The notes: generated by a model not told the origin, from the letters alone. 64,000 nucleotides of DNA from Tubulanus polymorphus (GCF_964204645.1 NC_134031.1:13554501-13618500); one strand, 5' to 3'; positions 41,640 through 53,835 are shown, counted from the stretch's first letter. Program-made: numbers and translations.

Positions 41640-42433
41640 AATTTATGAATGAAGTTGAATTTGTGTTTCCTTTACCGGTGTTGTTAAAAGTTGTGTATTA
41701 GCACTGTTGGATTTGTATACAGTAATTTCCTTAAATCCTTCGCGTTTCGCTTCACGTAGAATTTAGATTTAGTAAACCATGAACTTCTATCTGTATAAAT
41801 TTTCTGGGCATTTTGTAAATGCACAGTTCCATTCTGTCATTTGTATTAGACGTATGCCAGCACTACGCTATGGCTGGAAATGGCAAGGAAGTTATCAAAT
41901 TATAATTTTCCGCTAATTTTATTGTATTGTTGCTATTTAGTTGTTTTTTGTATTGTAGCAAACCGGTACTCGTTATTTTGTAGTCGTAAATAAAATCCGA
42001 GTTGAAGTTATCCCGTCGTCGTCGTTTAGTCGTAGATCGTAGTTGCTTACATAAAGTTTGAATTGCTTATCGTAGCAATTATTGTACGTTTAGTACGAGT
42101 TACACGATGTCGGTCGTCGACGAGAAATCGAAAGATACGAGATCCAGTTTAGCCGGTTGGTTATCACGTGCGATAGATAATGCCGCTACAATTACCTGTT
42201 TATCGGCCGTCGAACCCGCTAATTTGCGTGTTACTGGCAGGAGTTCCCTTCAAACTGCACACAATCGTTATGTAACATATTTGGAGGATGATCATGAAAT
42301 CGAAAATGCCGAAGATTGGTTTGAGGGTTATAACGAACGAGCAATGAATGCCCTCATGCAATTAGAAACCGTTAGTAATAGGAAATATGGGGGTTCATAC
42401 CAAAGTTCGAAGGGTCGAGCTCATAAAAAATAA
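41640..42433 (+). mobile_element. LTR retroelement fragment: LTR-like end and Gag N-terminus
   Basis: 41640-42090 is non-coding with an AATAAAATCC poly(A)-like signal near 41990. The 108-codon frame 42107-42433 reads MSVVDEKSKDTRSSLAG and YLEDDHEIENAEDWFEGYNE, a pattern seen at the N-terminus of BEL/Pao or Gypsy Gag proteins. The reading frame runs into a palindrome and the Polinton edge. Assignment is tentative. Confidence 0.4.
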
Positions 42434-42527
42434 GAATAAATTCTCACACGCTCGAATTTATTTTTATTTTTTACACACTCACCCCTTCAACCTTTGATAT
42501 GAACCCCCATATTCCCTATTACTCTAA
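42372..42527. repeat. Long imperfect palindrome at the PolB-side edge of Polinton copy B
   Basis: Arm 42372-42443 and arm 42454-42527 are inverted copies with few mismatches (AATATGGGGGTTCATA / TATGAACCCCCATATT), including a near-perfect inner stem TAAAAAATAAGAATAAATTC, with a 10-nt loop. It overlaps the 3' end of the Gag-like frame. Confidence 0.75.
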
Positions 42528-42633
42528 TAATTCCATATATATGAATATCATATAAATGAATAACATATATAAATGAATATTTTATACATGAATAACTTCT
42601 CAAATCAATTTTAATAAAAAATTTGATATTAAA

Positions 42634-45600
42634 ATGGAAGCAAATAAGAAGTACTACTGTCCAACATGTAAAATCAATATAGATAAATCTCAATAAGCAA
42701 GACATAATAAAAGTAAAACACACTTAGAGAATAAATTAAAGTTAGAATATAAAGATGATATATTAGAAACTAAATTAAATGAATTAAAGAATGAAAAAGA
42801 AATATACAAATGTGATACATGTTATCAATCATTCAGTAACAAAAGATATTATAAAGAACATTTAAAATCTAAGTCATATTAGAAATATTAATTATGATAT
42901 TTTAGGTGAAGATTATTAGATGATAAATTAAATGAATGTTATAATGAAATGAAAAATAAGATAGAAGAGAAATATTTTGAAGGATCTGGTTTAATATTTG
43001 ATGAAATAATATTTATGACTTAACATGTTTAAAACACAAAATATAATAAGTTAACTAAATCGAAACCAATTGATGAAAATAATTTATCATATTATAAAGA
43101 TGATAATATAAATGGATCAAGTTATGTCAAATCACCATTTAAAACTAATGCTGTTATAAATGTACAAAATGTACAAGATGAAAAATGTTTTCTATGGACA
43201 ATCATAAGTTGCTTACATCCAACAAAAGATATTACACATAGTTTTAGAGTATCAAATAATAAACAATTTGAAAATAATCATAAGATAGATAATTATCCAG
43301 TTAGAATTGAAAATATTTCAAAAATAGAAAGAGATGATAATCTAAAAATAAATGTATTCGATTTAATTGAATAACCATATACAAAAGGTAATAATATTAA
43401 ACATTATACATTGGAACCTTTGTATTTATCAAAAGATTATGATTCAAACGGTGTGATAGATATATTATATTATGGAAATCATTATATGTGGATTAAACAA
43501 ATCGATTTATTTTTTTAGAACAGAAAATGATCACCATAAAATATATCTATGTAGAAAATGAATAACTAAATTCAGTAATGAAAGTGCATTATTAAATCAT
43601 AAACAATTATGTGAAAATCATGATGTGATTATTATAAAATGATTTTACCAAATGAAAAGGATAAGATATTAGAATTTAAAAAATATGATTACAAAAATAA
43701 AGTACCATTTGTAATATACGGAAATTTTGAATCACTCAATAAAGAACTAACTGACCAAGATAGAAAACAAATATATTATAAAAGAAAGAAATTAAATTCT
43801 AATGAAAATGATTTTTCAGAAGAACCACCAAAAACAAATACTATTAAAAAGATTCATCAAAGTGCTGCAGCTTTTGGACTATATATTAAATCTGATTATC
43901 CAGAACTAATTAAAAGTGAATATTATAATTATAGAAATGAAAATGTTATCAATCATTTTTGTGACTTATTAATTGAATATGAAATAAAATTTAATGAAAA
44001 GTTAAATGAAAATAAAGAAATTATAATGACAGAACAAGATAAAGAAGAATTTGAGTTTTCAGATAAATGTTTTAATTGTGAAAAACTATTTAATTTTAAA
44101 GATAAAAAAGTTAGAGATCATGATCTTTTGAATGGTAAATTTAGAGGTGCAGCACATGATAATTGTAACTTACAAGCTAAGAAAATTAACTTTGTTCCAG
44201 TAATATTTCATAATTTATCAGGGTATGATGCACATTTATTTATCAAACAGCTATGTCATAAAATAGAAGAAATTAATAACGAGTAGAAAGATTAAATTCA
44301 AATAGATCAAAAGATAAAATACCAAGTTATAAATTTAAAATGTTAGCTAAAACATCTGAGAATTATATATCTTTCCAATTTGGGTGTCTAAGATTTATAG
44401 ATTCATATAGATTTTTAAGGAGTTCATTAGATAATTTATCAAAAAGTTTAATCGATGATGAAATAAAAATATCAAAGCAACACTATCCAAATAATGATGA
44501 TTTTCAATTAATGAGATATAAAGGAGCAATTCCATATTCATTTCATGAAAATCATGATGATTTTAACATAACTGAATTATTAAAAGAACAGTTTTATGAT
44601 GAATTAAGATCCGAATATGTTAAGGACGAAGTTTATAATAGAACATAGAATATTCGGAATCATTTCAAAATAAAAAATCATGTACAATTAGTAGATTTAT
44701 ATTTAAAATCGGACGTATTATTATTAACTGATATATTTGAAAGGTTTAGAGATGTAAATCTAAAATATTTTGATATCGATCCTTGCCACTGTTATTCTAG
44801 TCCAGGTTTAACTTGGGACTGTGGTTTAAAATTTACAGATATAGAAATGGATTTATAACAAATATAGATGAATTATTATTATTTGAAAAATCTATAAGAG
44901 GAGGAGTTTCAGGTGTATTAGGTGATAGGTATTTCAATGTAAATGATAACCCCGGATATAAGTTATTATATATAGATGCAAATGATCTATATGATTGGGC
45001 AATGATGGAACCACAGCCTTATGGAGTATTTGAAATAACTGAAGTTTTACAGTATGAAAATAACGATAAATTTGATTGGAAGAAAAGAATTCTAGATATT
45101 GCAGATGATTCAGATACTGGGTACTTCTTTGTTGTAGACTTAAAATATCCTGAAAACATTAAATTTAAATCTAGAAATCTAGCATACTGTCCCGAACATA
45201 AAACTGTAACACATGAAGAATTATCAAATTATCAAAAAAGAATTAAACCTGAAAATCATATTCATACAGAAAATTTAATGGTAACTCAGGAAGATAAATA
45301 TAATTATGTAGTACATTATCGGATGTTAAAATTCTATTTGAATCAAGGAATGATTCTAAAAAAGTACATAGATATATTTCATTCAGTCAATCTAAATGGT
45401 TAGAAAAATATATAGATTTTAATACCAAACAGAGAACTAAAGCTAAAACAGATTTTGAGAGAGATTTTTTCAGGCTAATGAATAATGCATTCTATGGTAA
45501 GACTTGTGAAAATATTAGAAATAGAAATGATATTGAGTTAGTTAGTAATGGTAAAAGGATAAAGCATTTACAAACATATCCTAAATTTATTGGTAACAGA

Positions 45601-46305
45601 ATATTTGATGAAAATTTAGCTGCAGTTAAAATGAGAACATCAATAAAATTTAATAAACCAATTTATGTTGGAGCATCAGTTTTAGAAATATCAAAATAAT
45701 TGATGTACGAATTTTACTATAACGTATCACAACCTCATTTTGGAGAAAAGCATATAGAAATCTTATATTTTGATACAGATTCTTACATATTAAAGATAAA
45801 AACTGATGATCTAACAAATGATTTAAAAACATCAAAACATCATTTCGACTTTAGTAATTATCCTAAAATTCATGAATTATATAATACTGAAAATAAAAAG
45901 TTGCCCGGTAAATTCAAAGATGAATTAGGTGGTGAAGAAATGATAGAGTTTATAGGTATTAGATCTAAAATGTATTCATATAAAACTAAAGAACATGAAG
46001 CTAAAAAATTGAAAGGAATTACCAAAAGCGCTGTAGAAAAAAATATTTATTTCAAAGATTACATCAGTTGTACATTTAATGAAGAAATTAGGAAACATAA
46101 GATGAAATGTTTAAGATCTGAAGATCACGAGATGTTTATTGAAGAGATAGAAAAGGTTAGCCTAAACCCATTTGATGATAAAAGATATATATTAGATGAT
46201 GGTATAGACACAGTCGCTTATGGTTGCAATTTAGATGAATACTTAAAATTCAAAAGAGAAGAAACAAAAGAGAATGAGATTATGAAAAGGATTCTAACAT
46301 GTTAA
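42634..46305 (+). pseudogene. Polinton family B DNA polymerase with zinc fingers and HNH-type insert
   Basis: About 1200 codons in broken frames. Order: two C2H2 fingers (YYCPTCKINIDKSQ, YKCDTCYQSF), a Cys/His region (DEKCFLWTIISCLHP, then GNHYMWIKQ), a finger remnant (IYLCRK), exonuclease I (VIYGNFESL), an endonuclease VII/HNH-type insert (CFNCEKLF, RDHDLLNGKFRGAAH), exonuclease II (FHNLSGYDAHLFIKQ), polymerase motif A (YIDANDLYDWAM), motif B (MNNAFYGKTCENIRNR), motif C (YFDTDSYIL) and the C-terminal FKDELGGEEM and GIRSKMYSYKT. This is the protein-primed PolB of Polintons, which copies the element. Stops and frameshifts occur near 42671, 42890, 43371, 43518, 43640, 44286, 44646, 44855, 45402 and 45700. 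The exonuclease Asp is Asn and one HNH His is Leu. Confidence 0.9.
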
Positions 46306-46344
46306 TCGGCTTTAATTCAATTTTAATAAAAATATGTATAAATA

Positions 46345-47793
46345 TAGCTGCCAAGCAGCGATGACGGGTTTTCTGCAAAGCCATTCAGAAAGATCGGAAT
46401 TGTAGTAAATTGAAATATCGATACATAGAATAAAATGCATTGACAGATTCGAACCTAATATGCTACCACTGTGTAAACGTCAAATATGATTCAGCTTTGA
46501 AACCTAACATACGCGGACGTACAATCAACAAATATTAATCTATTTGACCAGGCATTTATTTTGGCATTCAAACATCATGATACTGTGATATCACCATCCT
46601 TAAAAATGGATCTGTCCTATTAAGAACTCATCTCGCACCTGCTGAGTCGATAGATTGAGTGAATTTACAGATAAGAACGTATTATGATTTAGAATAGATT
46701 TAAGAAGTTAATGTTTTTATTGAAATATTTGAATAAATACATGTACATATATTGTAGTGTAGATTCAATCAATAAATTATGAATTGATCTGGTCTGGGTT
46801 TCCGGCTGATGTTGATTTTGGCTTTTATGGATTACAAATTCTATAGTGATAAACAATTGATACCTGCAACATGTGTGTAAATCAAACCTATTCCACTAGT
46901 TGCGTGTGTTTCCTAATTAACGGGAGAGTCACTCTTAGTTATTAGAAAAATAATGTTCATTTAGTTATAGAAATTCATTGCCTTTTTTAAAATTCTGTAA
47001 TAATATTTGTTCTTTCCTAATTTTTATTACTGTATGAACCAATGATATGCTTTGTAAATATGATATGAAATAAATTTGAATTTGAATTGAATTTGAACAT
47101 GAGAATCAGGCATAACTTGTGTTTTTTTTAACTTGTCTTTTGTTAACAGTTCCAGAGTTTCAATTACAATAATATTCGAATTGGAATAGTACATAGGACT
47201 AAATGAAATGAACCGTTTAGTTACTGCAAACCTATTCCAGTGTTATGACGATCGTGTTGAATCACTTTGCTTGAGTTGAAAGAATCAGATCTTCTATGGT
47301 GCAACATCGGTCGAAGAGAGATATCTTGCTGTTGACTGTCCATCTAACTTCATGCGTTTGACATTGGAATCAGCATCATACTCATTTGAACTGCAAATTA
47401 TTCATACAACATGAAAAATCTACAGTACATGTATTCAGTAATCAAAATTTCACCGATGTTGGATATTTGAATGAACGTTAGGCTTATTTCAGTATTCTAA
47501 AGCAGGAAATAATAAGCCCAATCAATAGGCCATATTCCCATTGGAACAATTGTATAATGCATACAGCTGTACCGTACACTTATCAGTCAAGAATGGAGAA
47601 ATCGGTATACCAAACCTGCGAACAGCAAAATGTACAGGCCTACAATGATTTCGGGTATACAAGCCATGACCATATGAACGTTTTGGATCTAGGTTTGACT
47701 ATTAATGTCAGCAGGGGCGGAGAAGGCCTGGCAAAATTTAATCACATGGCTCAAATCAATTGGCCTTTCTGCGTGTGAATACTTCACCGTATT
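46345..47793. other. Interior of insertion copy 1 without a recognised gene
   Basis: AT-rich sequence with short frames only. The longest, 47557-47778 (73 codons), has no recognisable family. Confidence 0.4.
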
Positions 47794-48907
47794 GTTTTAA
47801 CTAGGGGTCCAGGGATACCATGCCCACTTGGGAAGTGGTTCCGAATGCTCAACAACCTAACAAATTCAATATTCAACGCCCCCTGGTGACCATATTCAAA
47901 ACCCACTGACCTTGAAACTCACCACAATCATAGAACATGTCACGAACTATAACTTTGTAATTGATCATGGTAACAAAATATGCCTAGGTACCAATATAAT
48001 AAGGAAATACTAAGTTATTCTACTATTCAACGCCCCCTGGTGACCATATAGAATAACTATTGGCCTTAAAAATTGCCACAATCATAGATCATGTCATGAG
48101 CTACAGCTTTGCAATTGATTGTGGTTACAAAATATGCATTGATACGAATATAATATAGAAATACTAAGATATTGTATTATTCAACGCCCCCTGGTGGCCA
48201 TATACAAAAACCAATGACCTTCAAACTCACCACAATCATAAACCATGTCATGAGCTACAACTTTCCAATTGATTGTGGTAAGAAATTATGCTTAAATATC
48301 AACAATATAATGTGGAAAAACTTTTCCCACCTACGAATGAGTGCTTATGACACCAAGATGGCCGCCAATTGCGTCATAATTGGCTGATCAAAAATACCTG
48401 TCTCAGGTATAACACATCCCTTTTCAAAGAATACCCATTACAAATTACAATGAGAAATGGCGAACCAGTAGGGAGCTACAGCACTCCGAATACGGGCCAA
48501 AATTGACATTTTTTGGCACTAAAAAGGTCATAGGACGGTCATCTTGAGTCCGATCGACCCAATTTTTGTTATGCTGATAGGCCCTGGGGGATTCACATAA
48601 ATCCAAAAGATCAAGGTAATTGATCAAAGCGTCTTCAAAATTTCCCTCAAAAAGTTCAAAAATGTGTAAAAAGTGTTGATTTTGGCGAACAACAATGGCT
48701 GCCAGTCGGCCATCTTGATTCTGACAGGGCCATATTTTGGGCTGAAGATGTGTCTAGGGTAGATACATGTGTAACCCAAATATCAAGACATTACATTGAA
48801 GCGTCTTCAAAACTTCCCAAAATAACTGGATTCCGTCTACAGACGGACGGATGACGGACAAAAAGTGAACGCAATAGCCCGCTGGGACTAAAGTCCAAAG
48901 TGGGCTA
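47794..48907 (+). mobile_element. Tandem-core Helentron-like (pearl-type) element, 3 core units
   Basis: Left arm TTAACTAGGGGTCCAGGGAT, core units beginning ATTCAACGCCCCCTGGTG at 47871, 48025 and 48179 (154-bp spacing), then a right arm ending GTGAACGCAATAGCCCGCTG and GGGACTAAAGTCCAAAGTGG. The arm-core-arm layout is that of oyster pearl/HINE elements. Non-autonomous. Confidence 0.75.
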
Positions 48908-49186
48908 AAAATAGGCCTATCGAATGAATTAGTACATAGACTGAATTATACTTTAGGCTAGTCCTGACCAAATCCTATCCATGTTATAATGGCACCAGTT
49001 ATTAGTAACATCACTGTAGGGCCGACGAGAGGGGGGAAAAAGTTGTGTTTGTAGCACATAGGCATGGTAGGCTTGTCGCACTCACTTAATACTTAAAACG
49101 CTGTTGTTACCTGTATGTGACTGTACGGTGATTACTACAGGTTAGCCATATGTAAGTACGTTGACGCTCAGACATGCAATATTGGG

Positions 49187-49253
49187 ATTCGAAACCAAAC
49201 GAAAAGAAAAATCCAGTAGTAGTCCAGTGATTTACCCACTGTGCCACAGAACG
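49187..49253 (-). repeat. tRNA-derived SINE head
   Basis: Minus strand: box-A-like GTGGCACAGTGGGTAAATC and box-B GGTTTCGAATCCC about 40 nt apart. Confidence 0.5.
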
Positions 49254-49256
49254 TAA

Positions 49257-49476
49257 GGCCAAACAAAAATGATACCTTGTTTCTCCGCAGCGGCCGGGTC
49301 ATTTTTGTAAAATATGATAAAATTTATAAACAGTTCATTTCTATAGCGGCCGGGTCTATTATGGTAAAATTGATCACGATTTAAAAAAAAGTAATGTATA
49401 GGGTAGATAGGCGGCCGGCCGGGTCAACATTTAAGCTCAGCAGAGCGGAGAAACAAGGTATCAATTTTTTTTTGCC
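49257..49476. mobile_element. Harbinger-like MITE
   Basis: Inverted ends GGCCAAACAAAAATGATACC and GGTATCAATTTTTTTTTGCC, extended by CTTGTTTCTCCGC / GCGGAGAAACAAG, flanked by TAA on both sides (49254-49256 and 49477-49479). A 3-bp TWA duplication with GGC ends is typical of PIF/Harbinger. 220 bp, non-coding. Confidence 0.75.
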
Positions 49477-49660
49477 TAACTGCAGGTTACATGTAATTTG
49501 ATTTACAAATAGCCTAGCCTCACCTAACCCAATTATTCTATTCTTTCACGCACGCGTGTTTGCAGATTACAGGAACTCACGTACGGCGTTAGTCGGGAAC
49601 TCACGTACGGTTAACCTGTGGAGATCACCGTACAGTCACGTACAGGTAACAACTACGTAT

Positions 49661-50739
49661 TTAAAATGCTATTGGGTACTATATAATGGGCCTATATAGA
49701 CAAATAAATACCGGTGCGCGGTAGGCTTTCTTAGCTTCCACACTTCACAACCGAACCAACTGACCAACCAGTATATTTATTCCCAGTATGCACCAACCGG
49801 CACAGGCCTAACACTGTTTGTCAACTGTGTGTACCGTAGTAGGCTATCGATAATCACCTGATACTTTTCTGTCATTTGTTTTCTGAGCTCAGACCACTAT
49901 TCCAAAATCTTCTATATCCTATAGTAAAAACAAGAAATTCGAGAGTTTAGTTCATATATAAGCGCGTAAATTCAGGGGAAATCCTGCTTATGGCTCATAG
50001 GCCAGCATCTTAGCTACGCATTGAAGTGGTTTTCGCCCCACATACCCAACCTAACTTTTGAAATAATCAAACCTTTAGAAAGGAGGGGTATCCCAGTACA
50101 GGTATGCCAGTACATCCGAGCCAAATATCTAAGGGAATCCCCCACCGTGTTTGGTACCCTTACTCCAAGCAAAAAAAGTCCAGGGAATCCCTTATTTCAT
50201 CATCAAGCTGTCTCTCAGGATCAATGGATTTCATACATATAACCGAAATTCGTTACCTATCCCATTTGCAGAAATTATGGCAACATTTATAGGGGACCTC
50301 TTCTTCACTCTAGGTACTATTTTTGGGGTCCGGCCCTACGCATCTTCGAGCTACTAACCTAATTGTGGTCTGATGCCTTCTCTCTGAGACGAACGTAATT
50401 CTAATAGCCCTCCGCGACTCAACGACCTTGATTTAAACTTGATCAATTCAAAATCTGTTTATTGACGCTTTTGGTTACATGAACTGATCAGCAATATACT
50501 TAAATGAAATAACCCGAATAACAACAAATCAAAAATATTAAAGAGGTAACCAACAAATGCCCGTAAACCTGTCAGACACGCGAACGCCGGACTCGTAAAC
50601 TCTTGGACTCGGACCCGCTGAGCAATAAATTCATAAAATTGACTTTGAAATTGATTGTGGAGTAGAGAGGGAATAATTCGATAGCTCTTCCTCATAAAGA
50701 AGAGAGAAATTTCGGAAAGAAAACACAACATGGCTACTA
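49661..50739. other. Stretch without a recognised gene
   Basis: Only short frames. No family recognised. Confidence 0.35.
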
Positions 50740-50930
50740 ATTGAACGGAGCCAAATTTCCGATGTTTACGGCTCGACAGTGCCTTTATAACGTGAATTTA
50801 TCAAAATTCCTATGCAGTAGATTGATGGAGATTGAAGTGGGCTGAAGGATATCGTACGGATTGTATCGGCGACAGCGGTAAGGTAAGGAAGCCTTTACAC
50901 TTTTAACAAAAACTGTGTGGAAAAGGGTAA
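50740..50930 (+). repeat. Dispersed repeat block shared with 26535-26690
   Basis: GATGTTTACGGCTCGACAGTG, then GGGCTGAAGGATATCGTACG and GATTGTATCGGCGACAGCGG, match 26539-26650 with substitutions. Both copies run into an AAT-rich tail. Confidence 0.7.
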
Positions 50931-50998
50931 AAAAAAAATAATAATAATCACGCGAATTTCAATAAGGTTTTCTGTGAAGAAACAGAAAACCCTAATAA

Positions 50999-51310
50999 AT
51001 GGAGAGCAAACAAGTTCACAGTGAGAACAACAAATCATTCTTAAATAGAATTAAAGATACTACAAATGTCAAATCAGTAGATTATATATTTAAAAAATTG
51101 AATGAATTAACAATTCATAAGAAATATTTAATTACAAATATTGAAACAATTACTAATAAATATGGAGATAAATTAGTTATTCACTTAGAATATGAAGGAT
51201 TAAAAGGTAATAAATATAAATTCAGAACATATTTACGAGATAGATTTTATAGATTATCTAGTGAAGATCTAGAAGAATTATGTTCTGGTGATTTCTATTT
51301 CATAGACTAA
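50999..51310 (+). CDS. Small Polinton protein, possible OB-fold
   Basis: A 103-residue intact frame, one of the very few unbroken Polinton genes here. It reads NRIKDTTNVKSVDYIFKKLN, then KKYLITNIETITNKYGDKLV and a basic strand KYKFRTYLRDRFYRLS, ending SGDFYFID. The alternation of beta-strands with basic residues recalls single-strand DNA-binding OB folds, but that is a guess from pattern. It begins at AAATGG, just right of the insertion boundary, and would follow PolB in the uninterrupted element. Confidence 0.6.
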   Translation: MESKQVHSENNKSFLNRIKDTTNVKSVDYIFKKLNELTIHKKYLITNIETITNKYGDKLVIHLEYEGLKGNKYKFRTYLRDRFYRLSSEDLEELCSGDFYFID

Positions 51311-51368
51311 GGTAAGTTTGAAAAAGGGCACCATGGCATAGATTTCGAATAAAAAAAATGCAAAGTAA

Positions 51369-53820
51369 ATGGTTGAATTAAAAGAATACAGAATATATGT
51401 TGATTCTAGAAAACTTACAAATCATAAATCTCATAATTTACTAGTACAATTAGATAGAGAATTTCAAAATTGTGTTGATTTAAGATTAGTAAATATAAGT
51501 TTATGTAATTCTTTTAACAATACATCGAATAGAAGTCTTGATCATTTAAGCTTTTTTAATTTATGCTAGAAATTTGAATAAATGGTATCATCTATTTCCT
51601 AAACCAGGATTATATAATCTAGAAAAATTAGCGCAAGAAATTAATAAAAGAGCTTGTTTAGAAATGGGAGGGTCTGCGGGATTTGGAATTAAACTTTTAA
51701 CTAGGGGTCCAGGGACACCATGCCCACTTGGGAAGTGCTTTCAAATGCTCAACAATCTAACAATTTCAATATTCAATGCCCCCTGGTGACCATATACAAA
51801 AAACAATGACCTCAGAACTCCCCACAATCATAGAATATGTCAGCAGCTATGATTTTGTAATTGATTGTGATAACAAAATATGCTTCGTTACCAAATTACT
51901 AAGGAAATACTAAGTTATTCTTCTATTCAACGCCCCCTGCTGACCATATGCAAAACCCAATGACCTTGAAACTCACCACAATCATAGAACATATCATGAT
52001 CTACAACTTTGCAATTGATCATGGTTACCAAATATCTCTAGTTACCACTCTAATAACGAAATACCAAGTTCTTCTACTATTCAACGCCCCCTGGTGACCA
52101 TATAGAATAACTTATATCCTTGCAACTCACCACAATCATAGACGATGTCATGAGCTACAACTTTGCAATTGATTGTGGTAAAAAAATATGTGTAGGTACA
52201 AATATAATATAGATATACTAAGTTATTATATTATTCAACGCCCCCTGGTGACCATATGCAAAACCCAATGACCTTGGAACCCACCACAATCATAGAACAT
52301 GTCATGAACTACATCTTTGCAATGGATCATGGTAACAAAATAGCCCTACGTACCAATCTAATAAGGAAATGCTAACTTATTCTACAATACAATGCCCCCT
52401 AGTGACCATATGCAAAACCCAAATGACCTTGAACTCACCACAATCATAGAACATGTCATGCACTACAACTTTGCAATTGATCATGGTAACAAAATATCCC
52501 TAGGTACCAATCTAATAAGGAAATAACAAGTTCTTCTACTATTCAACGCCCCCTGGTGACCATATAGAATACCTTATGTCCTCGAAACTCACCACAATCA
52601 TAGACGATGTTATGAGCTACAACTTTGTAATTGACTGTGGTAACAAAATATGCGTAGGTACAAATATAATATAGAAATACCAAGTTTTTTATATTATTCA
52701 ATGCCCCTGGTGGCCAAATAAAAAAACCAATGACCTTGAAACTCACCAAAATCATAGAAAACGTTATGAGCTACAACTTTCCAATACATTGTGGTAACAC
52801 AATATGCTTAGGTATCAATATAATGTGGAAAAACTTTTATCCCACCTACGAATGAGTACTGATGACGCCCAAGATGGCTGCAAATTGCGCCATAATTGGC
52901 TGATCAAAAATACATGTTTCAGGTATAAAACATCCCTTTCCAAAGAATACCCATCACAAATTGCAAAGAGAAATGGCAAACCAGTAGGAAGCTACAGGGC
53001 CAAAATTGACATTTTTGGGCACTTAAAAGGTCATAGGACGGCCATCTTGAGTCCGATCGACCCAAGTTTTCTTATGTTGATGGGCCCTTGGGAGGTACAA
53101 ATATACACAAACAATCAAGGTTATTGATAAAAGTGTCTTCAAAATTTCCCTCGAAAACTTCGAAAATGTGTGCGAACAACAATGGCTGCCAGACGGCCAT
53201 CTTGAATCTGATAGGGCCAGTTTTGGGACTGAAGATGTGTCTAGGGTAGATACATGTATAAACCAAATATCAAGACATTACCTTGAAGCGTCTTCAAAAC
53301 TTCCCAAAATAACTGGATTCCATCTACGGACGGACGGACGACGGACGAAAAGTGAACGCAATAGCCCGTTGGGACTAGAGTCCCAAGTGGGCTAAAAAGT
53401 GATAACAATAATGAAGTAAGAATAAAGTTAGCTAAAGATGAACATCAATTTGTGGTTAAAAAACCTTTAGCTAAACTGTTAGGAATTAACCCAGATGTAA
53501 GGATACGTAATGCCGAAGGTACACCAAACTTAATACCTTACACACATTTTTATATTTATTGCAATTTAATTGATCCTACAAAAACATTCGAAGCAACTAA
53601 AGATACAATTTGTAATTCTAGTATATTAAATATTTCACCATTGAAAAATGTTTAACAATTTGGAACACAAATAAATTATAATTTAACTGAATGTGATTTT
53701 AAACCTTGTATTTCACGATTTAATAATTTTAGATTAGAAGTAAGAAATCATAATGGATACTTAATTGATTTAAATAACTTTCCTGTGATATATGAATTAG
53801 TTATAAGATGTAAAGAGTAA
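51369..53820 (+). pseudogene. Polinton structural protein (minor capsid, jelly-roll-like), split by a Helentron-like element
   Basis: Starts at GTAAATGG. The N-terminal part reads EYRIYVDSRKLTNHKSHNLL and VQLDREFQNCVDLRLVNISL. The C-terminal part after the insertion reads PYTHFYIYCNLIDPTKTF and FRLEVRNHNGYLIDLNNFP ending LVIRCKE. The final strands (LEVRNHNGYLIDLNN) fit the jelly-roll minor capsid proteins of Polintons and adintoviruses. Besides the 1.7-kb insertion (51694-53397) there are a stop with phase change near 51567 and a stop at 53653. Confidence 0.55.
51694..53397 (+). mobile_element. Tandem-core Helentron-like (pearl-type) element, 7 core units
   Basis: Left arm TTAACTAGGGGTCCAGGGAC. 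Core units begin at 51771, 51925, 52079, 52233, 52387, 52541 and 52696, a spacing of 154 (last 155). The right arm ends GTGAACGCAATAGCCCGTTG and GAGTCCCAAGTGGGCTAAAA. It interrupts the Polinton structural gene. Same family as 47794-48907. Confidence 0.8.
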
Positions 53821-53835
53821 TCTGTCGCTATATCA

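Larger units (their letters stand above)
49096..49660. mobile_element. DNA-transposon-like element with about 55-bp inverted ends, carrying a nested MITE
   Basis: GTTGTTACCTGTATGTGACT and GTACGGTGAT near 49103 are inverted near 49655-49610 (GTACAGTCACGTACAGGTAA). A tRNA-type SINE and a Harbinger-like MITE lie inside. Confidence 0.6.
46333..50992 (+). mobile_element. Hairpin-ended insertion, copy 1 (4.7 kb)
   Basis: Starts ATATAGCTGCCAAGCAGCG then GATGACGGGTTTTCTGC. Ends with a hairpin built of GGTTTTCTGTGAAGAAACAG followed by AAAACCCTAAT. It separates PolB from the next Polinton gene exactly at that gene's start motif. Termini match copy 2 (59525-61785), while interiors differ. No transposase seen. 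Inside lie a Helentron-like element, nested MITEs, a SINE and the block shared with 26.5 kb. Confidence 0.65.
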
